Part shown: positions 36,976-48,620 of the stretch, piece after piece
How positions within the stretch are numbered: the first letter of the stretch is position 1
How the letters are laid out: the number at the start of each line of letters is the position of its first letter
Source: Voacanga thouarsii
Lineage: Eukaryota; Streptophyta; Magnoliopsida; Gentianales; Apocynaceae
DNA length: 64,000 nt
Assembly: GCA_026120185.1 (NCBI GenBank)
Contig: JANUWF010001783.1
Location: 5,797,001 to 5,861,000, forward strand
Direction of reading: 5' to 3'
Notes under the pieces: model-generated
What the model was told of the DNA's origin: nothing
What the model saw: only the letters and a program-made list of their open reading frames with translations
The model's database searches: none
Position numbers and translations under genes: made by a program

Positions 36976-37146
36976 GATATAGAATACACAATTTGACAGT
37001 TGATAGTATTTCTTCGGTATCATTATTCAACCTTTCTTCCATAATTCATAACGAGTATATTAGGGTCCTCGACCTTCACAATCACTATCGTTCTTCATTC
37101 AAATTATATAAGTGCTAATAAGCTATATGGTTAGGCCTAAATATAG

Positions 37147-37461
37147 ATGGATGATCGTAGTTGAATGTACAGAAGACACGTACAGGGGATTAAAGGAATT
37201 ACATCTGAGTTTGAACAAGGGGTCAAGCGATTCATTTCATATTGTTTGTCAACTGGTCTAGCCTCAGTTATAAGGTGTCCATGTGGAAAGTGTAAAAACA
37301 AAGTGTACCTTTCCCCAGATGAAGTGGAGCAGCACCTGTACAGATTTAGCTTTGTTGCTAATTACCGAAAATGGACTAGTCATGGTGAGGGTATTAATCC
37401 GTTACCAGCTGCAGTTACTAGCACTTGTACGACTGCAGTCGAGTCAAGCTCCAATAATTGA
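37147..37461 (+). pseudogene. CACTA transposase-associated domain, broken
   Basis: From the ATG at 37147 the frame reads MDDRS, a TGA where family members have tryptophan, then MYRRHVQGIKGITSEFEQGVKRFI. It continues with the cysteine cluster RCPCGKCKNKV (about residues 44-54) and EVEQHLYRFSF...YRKWTSHGEG. This is the Transpos_assoc zinc-binding domain that opens plant TNP2-type CACTA transposases. The frame ends at 37461 and resumes at 37474. The single G-to-A at the tryptophan codon alone would remove the normal start region. Confidence 0.9.
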
Positions 37462-37473
37462 TTTCGAGATATA

Positions 37474-39204
37474 ATGATTGATACAGTTGGACATCAATTT
37501 TCAACTGAACCTTCATCATCCGAGAATGTCGAGGAACCACCTAACTCGGATGCGGAAAAATTTTATGACATGCTGAGAGCTTCAAAAACTCCTATATGGA
37601 ATAGATGCAAGAATCACAATACGTTATCAGTTGTTTCTCGGCTTTTGAATATTAAATTCGAAAATAACGTGTCGAAGAAATGCTTTAATCAGGTAATGCA
37701 ATTGATGAAGGAGGTATTACTAAGTAGTAATAAGCTTCTGGATGACTTCTATTAAACAAAGAAGTTGGTATTCGGTTTAGGGCTATCTGTTCAGAAGATA
37801 GATGTCTACCCAAATGGATGCATACTCTATTAGAAGGACAACAGGGATAGGAGGGACTGCAAATTCTGTAGACATGACAGATATATGGCAAAAAAGAAAG
37901 TTGCAATGGACAAACAACAAAAAGACGTCCCTTTCAAAAAGATATATTACTTCCTATTAACACCCAGATTGCAGAGACTATTTGCATCCTCCACAACAGC
38001 GAAGCACATGAGATTGCATACGGAGAGTCGACCGGAAGAGAACGTTATGAGCCATCCACGCGATGGTGAAGCTTGGAAACACTTCAACCGTAGTCATCCT
38101 AAATTTGCAGCTGAAGTTCGTAATATGCGTCTTGGGTTATGCACAGATGGATTTTCACCATTTGGAATGTCAGGGAAACAATACTCTTGTTGGCCTGTTA
38201 TTGTTACTATATATAATTTACCTCCTTCGATGTGCATAAGGGATCTATTTATGTTTTTAACCGTTATTGTCCTGAGACCTAGAAATCCGAAGCATAAAAT
38301 TGATGCCTATCTACAACCTTTGGTAGATGAAATAAGGATAATGTAGTTTAGTAGAGTCTCTACATATGATATTTCAGAGAAACAAAACTTCTGTCTGCGA
38401 GCAGCACTTCTTTGGACAATAAACGACTTCCCGGCATATGGGATGCTAAGTGGTTGGAGCACAGCTGATAGATTAGCATGTTCGTATTGCATGGAGTAGA
38501 CAAAATCATTTCACTTTCAAAATAGAGTTAAACATTCTTGGTTTGACTGCCAACGGGGCTTCTTGCCTTTAGATCATCCATACAAAAGAGACGCTAGGTC
38601 TTTTAGGGAGGATAAAGGTCGTGAGACTGCATACCCTGTACAACACGCTTTTGGAGATGGTATGTGGGATAGAGTGTACAATTTACCAAAAATAACTGAG
38701 ATAGTTGTGGAGCTTGGTAGGGATGATGGCAGAGGCATCTACCATAATTGGGCCAAAAGGAGTATCTTTTGGAATTTGCCATATTGGAGAACACATTTAA
38801 TTCGTCATAATACATATGTGATGCACAATGAAAAAAATGTGTTCGATAATATCTTTAACATAGTCATAAATGTAAAGGAAAAAACAAATGACAATGTAAA
38901 GGCGTGACGTGATCTAGAGGTATATTGTGATAGACCAGAATTATATGTGACTGGATTGGTTGACGGGAGGGCATCAATGTCAAAGGCTAAATACACTATT
39001 ACACCCAAACAAAAGAGACTTTTACTTGAGTGGGTTAGAGATTTGCGACTTCTGGATGGATATGCTTCAAATTTAAGCAGGTGTATTGATTTGAATGAGC
39101 TCAAAATATCGGGTATAAAAAGTCATGACTGCCATGTGTTTATGGAAAGGTTGCTTCCAACTATATTTAAAGAATTACTCCCGGTGTCAATTTGGAACTT
39201 TTAA
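37474..39204 (+). pseudogene. TNP2 transposase core, broken
   Basis: EEPPNSDAEKFYDMLRASKTPIW opens this part. Then come FGLGLSVQKIDVYPNGCILY, LRLHTESRPEE-like text with HPRDGEAWKHFNRSHPKFAAEVRN, LGLCTDGFSPFGMSG, YSCWPVIVTIYNLPPSMC and PRNPKHKIDAYLQPLVDE. After a stop near 38344 it continues with AALLWTINDFPAYGMLSGWST, ACSYCME, a stop at 38499 at a glutamine site, then KHSWFDCQRGFLPLDHPYKRD. Later NLPYWRTHLIRHNTYVMHNEKN and KSHDCHVFMERLLP are clear. These are conserved blocks of transposase family tnp2. At least four stops or shifts exclude function. Confidence 0.93.
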
Positions 39205-39804
39205 CTGAAGTCAGTCTCTTTTATCGCAACTTATGTTATCATAAACTTTCCATAACTCATATGAAGCAATTAGAAGATAATATTGCTTTACTCATCTGTA
39301 AATTGGAGAAGATCTTCCCACCCGACTTCTTTGACGTGATAGAGCACCTTATGGTCCACTTGCTATACGAGGCCAATGTTGGTGGCCCTGTTCAATATAG
39401 AGGGATGTATCCATTCAAGAGGAAAAATATTATGTATTATTATATTCATATATATATTTACTATGTGAATCAATTCTGACTGTAAAAAATGTATTAGGTT
39501 CTTATATCATTTGAAAACCAAAGTTAAAAATAAGGCGAGAGTGGAGAGATCAATTTATAATGCTTATTTAGTTGAAGAGGCATCTACATTCTTCTCCTAT
39601 TATTTTGAGCCACATGTGCAAACTCAACATACAATTATGACTCAGAATGATGAAGGCGTTATCGATACAAACTCAAGTGATAGTGTGTTGTCTATATGCA
39701 CCATTCCAGGGAGGGTTTTGGAAAATATTCAGACTAGATATCTTACTCTAGATGAATTTAAGGCTGTTACAAATTATAAATTTCTAAACTATGAAGAAGT
39801 TTAA
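39205..39804 (+). pseudogene. CACTA DUF4218-like region, broken
   Basis: After a frameshift near 39190, LEDNIALLICKLEKIFPPDFFDVIEHLMVHLLYEANVGGPVQYRGMYPFKR gives a clear DUF4218 match. It should carry on to a YLK..V.N.A..E.SI...Y motif, seen at 39511-39600 as KTKVKNKARVERSIYNAYLVEEASTFFSYYF. The stretch 39430-39500 between them is AT-rich and may be an intron. DUF4218 accompanies tnp2 in CACTA transposases; its exact role is not settled. Confidence 0.87.
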
Positions 39805-39899
39805 CCATACATTATGTAAATATACTTATTGCACATTTCTGGATTTTATACGATAATACTTAGAACAAGTATCCTAATGTGTTCGTTTTGGTCATTTAG

Positions 39900-40452
39900 G
39901 AAATTCAAAAACAACTTTCAGTTACATGCGCCAAGTATAACAAACCCTGAAATTGATAGGAGAATAAAGTTGGAATTTGCAGGATGGTTCAGGACTTATG
40001 TGAGTTGAGCACATCCAAAATGAGACTTTAAAATAAATTACATTGATAATGAAGGTGCATTAACACTTTATTTTTACTAGGTTCATGATCCACAAAATCA
40101 AGTGACTGAACAACATTTAAAAAGCTTGGCCTGCGGACCTTCGAGACAAGTGAAATACTCCCATGGCTATTTCATAAATGGTTTTAGGTTCCATACACAT
40201 GATCGGTCATTCAGAAAAAAAAAATAATTAACAGCGGAGTTTGTGTTAAATGCGACGGAGATAGTGGCAACGATTATTATGGAGTGTTGAATGAGATTGT
40301 CGAACTTTAGTTCCTTAAGACTTCTTGTATAAAAGTTGTCCTATTCAAGTGTAATTGGTTTGATCCAACACTAAATCGGGGGGTTAAAATCCATCCTCAC
40401 TACAAACTTGTTGATATCAACTGCAAGATGAATTACTCAAAATATGATCCAT
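39900..40452 (+). pseudogene. CACTA DUF4216-like region with a retained intron, broken
   Basis: An exon 39900-39999 (NNFQLHAPSITNPEIDRRIKLEFAGWFRTY) ends at a GTGAGT donor. The next exon starts at 40081 after TTTTTACTAG and reads VHDPQNQ...YSHGYFINGFRFHTHDR. Then NDYYGVLNEIVEL, a stop, and VVLFKCNWFDP, HPHYKLVDINC and YSKYDP follow. This is DUF4216, the C-terminal partner in plant CACTA transposases. It is cut off at about 40460, where the junction filler begins. Confidence 0.87.
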
Positions 40453-40460
40453 AAGTATAT

Positions 40461-40505
40461 GCGATTTATAGTTGGAATATGAGCATTTATAACTCTTCAA
40501 TTCGA
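40461..40505. other. Filler DNA at the CACTA-copia C junction
   Basis: On the minus strand the 45 bp are made of GAGTTATAAA, ATGCTCATATTC and CCAACTATAAAT. All three occur, in a different order, in the copia C sequence immediately adjacent (40506-40550). Such scrambled local copies are the mark of end joining with templated insertion. Confidence 0.75.
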
Positions 40506-41245
40506 ATATGAGCATTTATAGTTGGAATATACGATTTTATAACTCTTCTGGAGTCAACAAAAGCGTCTGCCATTTTATTTGCAATACTTTGCAAATGAAT
40601 TATCTTTTGAACTTCAAGTTCACATGTAGTTGTGCGCGGATCAAGATAATTTAATGATGTTGTCCAAGCAAGATCTTTTTTATACTGTTTATATTCTCCC
40701 CCTAATTTAGGAAATAATGATTCATCAAAATGACAATGAACAAATCTTACTGTGAATACATCTCCTGTCAGGGGTTCAACATACCTGATAATAGAGGGAG
40801 AATCATATCCAACATATATCCCCTTTCTTCTTTGAGGACCTATCTTTGTACGTTGGTTTGGTACAATTAGAACATATACAGCACACCCAAAAATTCTTAA
40901 ATGAGCAATATTTAGTTTTGAACCAAAAGCCAACTGCAAATGAGAGAATTTATTATAACTAGTTGGCCTTATACGTATAAGTGCTGCAACATGTAAAATA
41001 GCATGTCCCCAGGCAGATGTTGAGAGATTTGTTTTCATTAATAATAGTCTAGTAATTAATTGTAATCTTTTAATAAAAGATTCAGCAAGACCATTTTGTA
41101 TATGAACATGAGCGACAGGATGTTCAACATTAATACCAATTGACATGCAATATGCATCAAAAGCATGTGATGAAAATTCACCAGCATTATCCAAACGGAT
41201 ATTTTTAATGTGATGGTCAGAAAATTGTGCTCGTAATTTAATTAT
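40487..41245 (-). pseudogene. copia C integrase, catalytic second half and C-terminus
   Basis: On the minus strand this reads IRLDNAGEFSSHAFDAYC, with the second catalytic aspartate intact, then VAHVHIQNGLAESFIKRLQ with the glutamate. The C-terminal domain follows (NIAHLRIFGCAVYVLIVPNQRTK...KGIYVGYDSPSIIRYVEPLTGDVFT). It is open to the truncation. The linker after it (LNYLDPRTTTCELEVQKIIHLQSIANKMADAF) matches copia B. The preceding half is separated by one TAA at 41246-41248, in place of an expected glutamine. The last residues come from the filler. Confidence 0.9.
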
Positions 41246-42091
41246 TTAAACAAGTAATCTCGCAAATGCCAGGTTGCGAGTAGATAATAAACACTCATGT
41301 GACCATCGGGATGATGCATCAATTAAGACCATAAAATATTTGAACGGTCCATATGGTGGATCAATAAGTCCACAAATGTCTCCGTGAATCCGTTCAAGAA
41401 ATGTAGGACTTTCAACTCCTACTTTTACTGGTGATGGTCTAACAATTAATTTTCCTAGGGAACATGCAGCACGTGAGAATTTTTCAGATGTCAATATCTT
41501 TTTATTTTTCAATGGATGGCCATGTGTATTCTCAATTATTCTTCTCATCATGGTAGATCCCGGATGACCCAACCGGTCATGCCAAATACTAAAAGTAGTA
41601 AAATCAGTGAACTTCTGGTTTACGAGATGATGAATTTTAATTGTACGTATTTTTGTAAAATATATGTCAGTAGAAAAAAACGGCAATTTTTCTAATACAG
41701 ATTTCTTGTCCAAATTAATTTGAGTAATATAAAGATGTTCAATACCATTTTTTTTATTTGTTTCAACATGATACCCATTTCTACGGATATCTTTAAAACT
41801 CAATAAATTTCTTCTAAATTTTGAGGAAAATAGTGCTTTATCAATAGAAATTATTGTTCCTTCAGGCAACAATATACTAGCTCTTCTGAAGCCTTCAATC
41901 ACATTTGTACTACCGTTTATTGTATAAATATTTATTTCTCCAATTTTAAAATCAAAAAAATATTTCTCATTTTTTAGTATGGTATGTGTAGTTCCACTAT
42001 CAATAATACATACATCATCATTAACAACAGCCATCTGAACAAAATATATATATGCAAATGTAAATATTATTAGAATATAATGAAAAGTCAA
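41246..42091 (-). pseudogene. copia C protease and integrase first half
   Basis: An open 281-residue stretch carries the intact protease motif CIIDSGTTHTILKNEKYFFDF (about residues 27-47), then the retroviral-type GAG-pre-integrase IWHDRLGHPGSTMMRRIIENTHGHPL and CSLGKL. The integrase start follows (FLERIHGDICGLIDPPYGPFKYFMVLIDASSRWSH), with the first catalytic aspartates. It ends at one TAA, beyond which the frame carries on. It lies in the same frame as gag but is separated from it by a stop at 42110-42112. Confidence 0.9.
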
Positions 42092-42109
42092 ACATATCAG
42101 GGTGAGGCA

Positions 42110-43090
42110 TTAGTTCTTCTGAACATTGCCATCACCAATTAAATTGTCTATCCTATCATTTGGGTGTTCAAAAAAATCCGATACATCCATATGGGTAATA
42201 TTGATATTAAGATCTTCAGGATCAATATCATCATCCTCATCATCATGCATTGAATGTTGAGAAAAATTTGCTTCAACATTTTTATTTTTATTTTTTAGTG
42301 AAGCTTGATATAATTCCACTAAATGTTTGGCCGTGTGACAGTTACGTGACCAATGACCTTCCATGCCACATCTATAACACTTATCCTCATAATTTTTTTT
42401 CATTTCTTTTTCTTTTCCCTTATTATCTTTTTTGTTCCACTTCAGGTGGCCAATATTTCTCACAACTTGATTATAACTGTGATAAAGGAAATATCGAGCG
42501 TATCTACGACTATAGCCACGACCACGACCACGACTACGACTATAACGATGGCTTCTGCTGGAGCCAATATCATTCACTTTTGGAAGTGCTGTTGAGTCAG
42601 TTAGTCTGGCTTCATGATTTCTCAATAATAACTTATTATTTTTCTCTACAATGAGGATGGTAATAATTAAATCTGTAAATTTTGTATACCCTTTTTCTCG
42701 ATATTGTTGCTACAGGACAATATTCAAGGCATGAAATATGGAGAATGTCTTCTCCAGCATATTTTCATCAATAACTTTTTCTCCGCATAATTTTAATTGA
42801 GATATAATTTTATACATCGCGGAGTTATATTCATTCACGGTTTTAAAATCTTGCAACTTTAGGTGCAACCATTCATACCGTGCAGTGGGTAGTACGACCA
42901 CCTTCAAGTAGTCAAATCTTTCTTTTATATTTACCCACATGACATATGGATCTTTTTCGATAAAATATTCTATTTTCAAATTTTTGTCGATATGACAACG
43001 CATAAAAATCAAAGCTTTGGCCTTTTGTTGTGCAGATGCACTATTAGTTTCTTGAATAGTTTCACTAAGGCTTTCAACATTTAGATGCAT
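42110..43090 (-). pseudogene. copia C gag, one internal stop
   Basis: The minus-strand open part 43090-42710 carries the UBN2-type gag core (AKALIFMRCHIDKNLKIEYF, DPYVMWVNIKERFDYLK, YEWLHLKLQDFKTVNEYNSA, LKLCGEKVIDENMLEKTFSIFHA). A single TAG near 42711, where glutamine is expected, separates it in frame from QQYREKGYTKF and the 42625-42110 stretch. That stretch has an arginine-serine rich segment and a perfect CCHC knuckle, CYRCGMEGHWSRNC. The true start is probably a little before 43090. Confidence 0.9.
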
Positions 43091-43284
43091 TTCTGCATCA
43101 AGAACTCATGACATATAATTTTTTCCAGAAATATCAAGGGCTACAAATTCAAGTTTAGCAAGGTTAGCCATAAGGATCAATAAATGTGTACCTATCTTCT
43201 GACTTGTGTAACGGTAGAGACTCGTGCTTTAGTTTTCTAGCTTTTGTAACGGCAGAGACTCGTGCTAATAACGTGTTATAAAAT

Positions 43285-43568
43285 TGTTAGTGTTAGAATA
43301 AAATCTACACACTAAGAAATCTCTAACTATTCTTTACACAAGAATTTCTTCAAACTTCTCTCTCTTTCTTTCTCTCACAAATTTCTTTAACAATTCTTTC
43401 ACAAAATGATGGTATATTTCAAACTTAGAGAATAGCTCTATTTATAGAGCTCTTATTTAGTGGAATATATTATCTTCCACTAATATAAATTAGTGGTGTC
43501 TCTAGTAAATGATGGACATCCATATAATTCATAATTAGTGGAGCTTCCACTAATTCAATATATTTACA
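43285..43568 (-). repeat. copia C 5' LTR
   Basis: The minus strand runs from TGTAAATATATTG to CTAACACTAACA. It holds a TATA-like CTATAAATAGAGC near 43440 and (CT/GA)n text typical of this short LTR. The leader downstream has two copies of GAGTCTCTACCGTTAC-like text (43185-43265). Borders come from comparison with the copia B 3' LTR and are good to a few bases. Confidence 0.7.
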
Positions 43569-46500
43569 ATAACTCCTATGTTATAGTTTCATTTTATTCA
43601 TAAAGAGGTTCACGAGGAAGTGATAAAGGCAATAATTTAATTACTTAAAAATACTATTATTAGATGGAAGGTTTTGAATTTGATTATATTTTTATATTTT
43701 AAAAAAAAAATTATTTTATGCCCTCTCTATAATGTTAGGTAACGATTATGCATTCTAATTAGTTTAGTTACACTAAATTTGGAGAGAGAAAGAGAGAGAA
43801 GGGAAAAATATCTTATTTTTATTAAGAGAAATAAATATAATTTAATTTATTTATATCTTGTTTGGCTACAATAAAATATCAGTATATAAATTTGTATTTT
43901 ATCTTCTTTAATTTACTTTCAAATTTGTCCTATTTTAAACGAGTATAGGAAGACCCCTCCAAATTTACTTCACTTTCTAGATCTCTTTTTAAAAGTAAAT
44001 CATTTATTTATCTCCAAATTTTCATCACCTTCCTTCCTCCACATTTTTACTCTAACAAAATACGTACACTAACCTTCGTGTCAAGATTGTAGCTCAATCT
44101 AATAATCTTTAGATAATATAAAGTGTAACAAGATAATAATAACTCAATTACTTGATCAAAAGTATCATTTACAATGCAACAAATCTTGACTCCTCTGAAC
44201 CCACTCCTAATATATAAAAACTACAATAATAGTATAAACTAAACTAGGGAGGGGGGGGGGAAGGCAAAAGTAGAGAGGGGGAGAGACAGACAGCACAGAA
44301 AGATATTGGACATCAAAAGCATCCAACCCAAAGAAAACAAAATTATGAGTCACTTGTTTGACAGTTTTATCTAAAATCCAAGAGAAGGAACACAAGAACT
44401 TATGGTGGGGGCAACATGGACAGGACTTTAAATACATCTTTATTCACTGAATTCTGCCAAAATTTCACCTGCTATTTGCTTCTTTTCCCTGTCTATACGG
44501 AAGTGTTTGATGTTTGCTGATGGATTCTGAAATACGACTGTTGTATTCTTCTTCTTCCTTCACAAAAAGACACATTTCTCCTCCTCTCATTGATCACTTT
44601 TCTGATCTCCAAACAGTACATTTATCCAACTGTCACACTGCAAAAATCAATCAAAGCACAAAAACCCATTATAACCTTAAAAAAAGTTCTTTGCTTTGAT
44701 TTGGTGATGTCCCAAAAACAACCCACTTTTTGTTTGTCGTCTGCATACCATGAAAACACCATATATATGCATCTCTCATCAAATAGTGAAGGGCCTACCT
44801 CTTCTTCTGTGTCATATTCAATTGCATGTGCATCATACAAAAAGTTAAAGATTAACTAGTAAAAGAACACAGTATCACTTCATTTACTCAAAAGAGAAAA
44901 AAAAAAAGACACTGTTGTATATTCACTCATCAGAAACTATGTTTTGGGTGCAATTATTGTGAAAATCAAACTTTCAATTGAATTTACATTTTTTTTTTAA
45001 CTCTAAGGGGGATTATTTTATTATAAAAGACAATTGAAACTAACGGCAGGTATTACAAGAGGAGGAACTTCTTCAATCCAGACGAGAGATTCTATAAGTG
45101 GGTCCACAAGAGAAAACAATACACCAGCCCACAAGTGAATTGGAATATTTGTCATATGGTTTACATGAGTAAGGCCAGAACTCTCTATCCTCTACTCTTA
45201 ATTAATCTATTGTAAGAAATGAAATTACCCACAAAAAGAAAGGACATTGCTTATACTATTCTTCTATAAACTTGATTACATAAATTGTTATATTGAATAC
45301 TTACAAGGTACATAAAAAAGTCATACATCCTTTATAACAAAAAATAATTTATCATTTTTATGAAACTATCTAACAGATTACAAGCTTTATCCTCTACTCT
45401 TAATCTAACGTAAGAAATGAAATTACCCACAAAAGAAAGGACATTACTCATACTATCCTTCTATACACTTGTTTACATAAATTGTTATATTTAATGCTGA
45501 CACGATATATAAAAAATTAGTCATATATCTTTTATAATAAAAAATAATCTATCATTTTTATGAAACTATATCTAACAAATTTTGCTGTTATTAGACTAAA
45601 AAGTTTTGTTATACACGTTGTTTTTGAAGGACATAAAATTTTTATATTACAAGTAGATTCATATAATATGGTATGTAGCTTTGCACATATGTTTTTACAA
45701 AAACTAAGGTTCCTGTGCACCCAAGAAAAAAATCCCTAAATAATGTTTGAAAAAAAAAAATTATGACTTCGTTACAATCCAAATAATTGGAAAGGCTATC
45801 GAGTGCTATCAATCTTTATGACACTGTGCAGATAGTCATGCTTTCCCATTTTGAGAATTCACTTGCTTTTGTTTGTAAACTGTCGTCATTGGATTTGCTA
45901 GTAATTCATATGTAAGTACTCGGACTTGAATAAATCCATTCTGTTTTCTTCCTTAATTCTTGGTTAGAAAAAGCTACCTATCTATCTAGGTCTAGTTTAT
46001 AGGTTGGAGAATACTAGTGATTGGACCCCCAAAAAAAGGTAGCATGTCCTGAACATAAAAACAAGCTAATGTTCTCACCAACTTTGAGTAAATGTGATAG
46101 AATCATGTGTTAAACTAGTGTCTTGATAAAAACAAGACTCCCTCAACATCATTTCTTCTCATAATCAAATTCTTTTTGAGTTTTAGAGCAAGATGTTTTA
46201 AAGATAATTCAGTTGAGTTAATCTTTTAACAGTTGAATATCATATTCCCAGGTTGATAACACTGAGTAATGGGTCTTTAGAGCATATATAAGAAAGTACG
46301 AACTAAGAAAATTTATATAATGACGAGAATTACAACCTTAGACTGAAGAACCCGAAATTTTGAGCAGGTGCGTCAGATGGGATAGACATAAAATTCTTTC
46401 AAAAATGGTTTTTTCCTGTATGATTCTGCAGGCGTCCAGCTAATATTGTACATCTTCTTTTTCTCCTTCAGCTTTACCGATACATGAAAACGAGGATGAT

Positions 46501-48620
46501 AAGCTTCAAAAACACAGATACAACTCCAGGATAAACGTTTTCTTGGGATAAGATTGCTCATCAGTGTCTCAGGACCGGAACTTCATTAGCTAAAACTTTG
46601 AGTTTGGTGATCTCGAGAGAAGACGATGAATTGGTGGATGATGGATGTGATGGAGCTGCAGAGATGACCTGATCCACATATCCCACATTCGGGAGACACA
46701 TAATTGTTGTGTGAGTTGGGCAAACTACTGACAAAATCAGGAAGAAACAGAAGAAGGGACTCAGCCACTCAGAGATATTCGTGGTTTATGATGAAAGCTT
46801 TCTACTGCTGCAAAGCAGAAACACACTCGTGAATCTGTCCGTGTTGATATTATTTTAGTCTAAAGGCAAAATGAATGTCAGAAAGTTAGGAATGAAATTT
46901 TCATTCATTAACTAAGTCAAACTTCAATGACGGATACGTACACACTACTGTTTACCCAAACAGAAAACCCTAACCCTAATTTCTTGGATCAAAACTCTTG
47001 TTTAAATGGCAATCTTTTGAAGACCCTTTATTTGGAATGTTGATTTGATGAAGAAAAATGTTTGGTTTCTTTCCGGGATGAATACTGATTGCACGTTGGA
47101 GAGAGACAGTTCGATCCTGTTCACAGGGAATTGAAGTGTAGGTAATAAAATAATGGAAAGCTGAAAGTCCTCTCTCTACCATGCAGAAGGACACCTTTAC
47201 ATGTATATGGATCCAATGCACTGCAATTCAACTGTTGCACGCTAGTGAGTACATGTTTCTGCCGTTGTAGATATGTAAGAGAGGGGGGGGGGGGGGGGGT
47301 GCAAGTGCCCTACACTATTTGCGTTCCTATTTGCCGGTTTATGTTAAAAGAAATGAAAATTCAATAATGTGTCAGATTATGATGCATATTAATAAAGTTT
47401 TTTGAGTGAAATGATGTTATCTTATCATACAACTTTTTTTATGTATAAATATATGACATTGATATACAAGATTGTGATTCATGTACATAAATTACTGCAC
47501 AATTCCAATCCACAAATTCTACCATCCAGATCTGTAAGACAAAGGTCAGAATTACTATGTTTTCCAAAGCACATCAAAATATAAATGACACATAATTACA
47601 TGTACCTTTCCACCCTTGTACCACTTTTTCCATGACAAGTAATGGAATTTTATTCTCTTTTTATATTACTAAGAATTCCTTTGAATTTTATTGCATTCTT
47701 CTATATATTTTACATCTGTGTAACTTTTTACATATTTCATTCTATCTGTGGAGACCGATACTATTGTAGCTTCCTTCTGGAAGAACCTCTATAAAAAGAA
47801 AAGAAGTGGTAACTTTAAGTAGATGAGGTCTAGATCAACTAAAATGAAATTTGACTTGAAATTCAAGCAGTCAAGACCTAACCATGCCGCTGTTTCTTTT
47901 TTCTTCTGATTCAAAGCCTTTTCATTCACTATATTTCTTCCTCGTCAAATTGCCCTATCAGACAAAGAAAGTGTAATATTAATTAGAGTGGGTTTTACAA
48001 AATTTTCTTTTTTTAGCAGGTAAGTTGCGATACAAAGCCGACTTTGAGTTTATTTAATGTGGATCTTTTGGAAGAAAACTAATAAGTAAATAGCATGGCA
48101 GCAGCAGCAGTAAAGATTAATTAATAAAGAATGTGGTCCTCAAGAACAAAGCATAAACCAAAGGCAAGAATATAAAGTCTAATGGAGGGTTAAGTCATAG
48201 ACTTAAACGCTAGAGAATCTTCTTTACCATTAAATCAATATGATCACTTTTATTCTCAAGCATAAACAAATCCCACGAGATAGAACACTTCACATGGACA
48301 TTCAGAGTTGCACTCTAATGACATAGCAAAAAAAATGTTGTAGCCACAGTTCTAAATTAAGCCTTAAATAGTAGGCCTGAATTCACATTCAACAAGACAG
48401 ATAAGTAAGAAGGGTTCTAGGCCTTAAAATCACTCTAAGTTTAAATGCTAGTTCATAGGAGGGCTAATAGGAGTGGATGGTCTAGCCAGAGGCGTGCATG
48501 TGAGGCTAGCTAGAGACCATATAACTAAGGGAAAAAGCATACCATGTGAGAGCTTCGGCGGTAGTAATGACACACACGGTTCCTTGTAAAACCAGTAATA
48601 CTGGGCTGCCCTCAAAAAGT
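43569..48620. other. Gene-poor interval downstream of LOB
   Basis: No gene is supported. It holds a tandem duplication at 45186-45585, an 18-G run near 47283-47300, a 12-G run near 44250, and short open stretches without recognisable domains. Two ORFs on the minus strand, 46373-46561 and 46586-46768, are not recognisable. This may include LOB 3' regulatory DNA. Confidence 0.5.
45186..45585. repeat. Tandem duplication of about 202 bp
   Basis: TATCCTCTACTCTTAAT starts at 45186 and 45388. Both copies share GTAAGAAATGAAATTACCCACAAAA, AAGGACATT and ATCATTTTTATGAAACTAT. Differences and small indels show it is not recent. Confidence 0.88.

Larger units (their letters stand above)
32955..37146. other. 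Non-coding interior of the large CACTA element
   Basis: No coding region is supported across 4.2 kb. It holds three diverged 27-bp units (GAGTGATGGGTGATTA-like, about 34637-34715), three long direct repeats and one inverted repeat listed separately. It would be the 5' intron or leader of the transposase gene. Confidence 0.5.
31171..40460 (+). mobile_element. Large CACTA element with decayed TNP2 transposase, 3' end missing
   Basis: The left end CACTACAAGAAAGGC starts at 31171 after AGT. It is followed by dense GCGAGGGATTAGCGA-type repeats (31190-31640 and 32320-32850). From 37147 a transposase gene of the En/Spm (CACTA) TNP2 type is recognisable, with DUF4218- and DUF4216-like parts downstream, as in autonomous plant CACTA elements. 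It ends abruptly inside the DUF4216 part at a filler joined to copia C. No right terminal repeat or second AGT copy was found. Linking the left end to the transposase as one element is inference from order and spacing. Confidence 0.8.
40506..43568 (-). mobile_element. 3'-truncated copia element C (same family as B)
   Basis: On the minus strand a 284-bp 5' LTR (43568 to 43285) is followed by ATAACACGTTATTAGCACGAG leader text, then gag, protease and integrase. It stops within the integrase-RT linker at 40506. Reverse transcriptase, RNase H and 3' LTR are missing. The reading frame has only a few stops, so it is much less decayed than copia A or B. Confidence 0.9.

Noticed and set aside
43569..44100. 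Search for the missing right end of the large CACTA element beyond copia C
   Set aside because: No CTTGTAGTG-type end or subterminal repeat was found there, so a simple copia insertion into an intact CACTA is not supported.
46373..46768. Two minus-strand ORFs that looked like exons of a small gene
   Set aside because: No known domain, no consistent splice chain, and a second frame through the same bases looks equally plausible.
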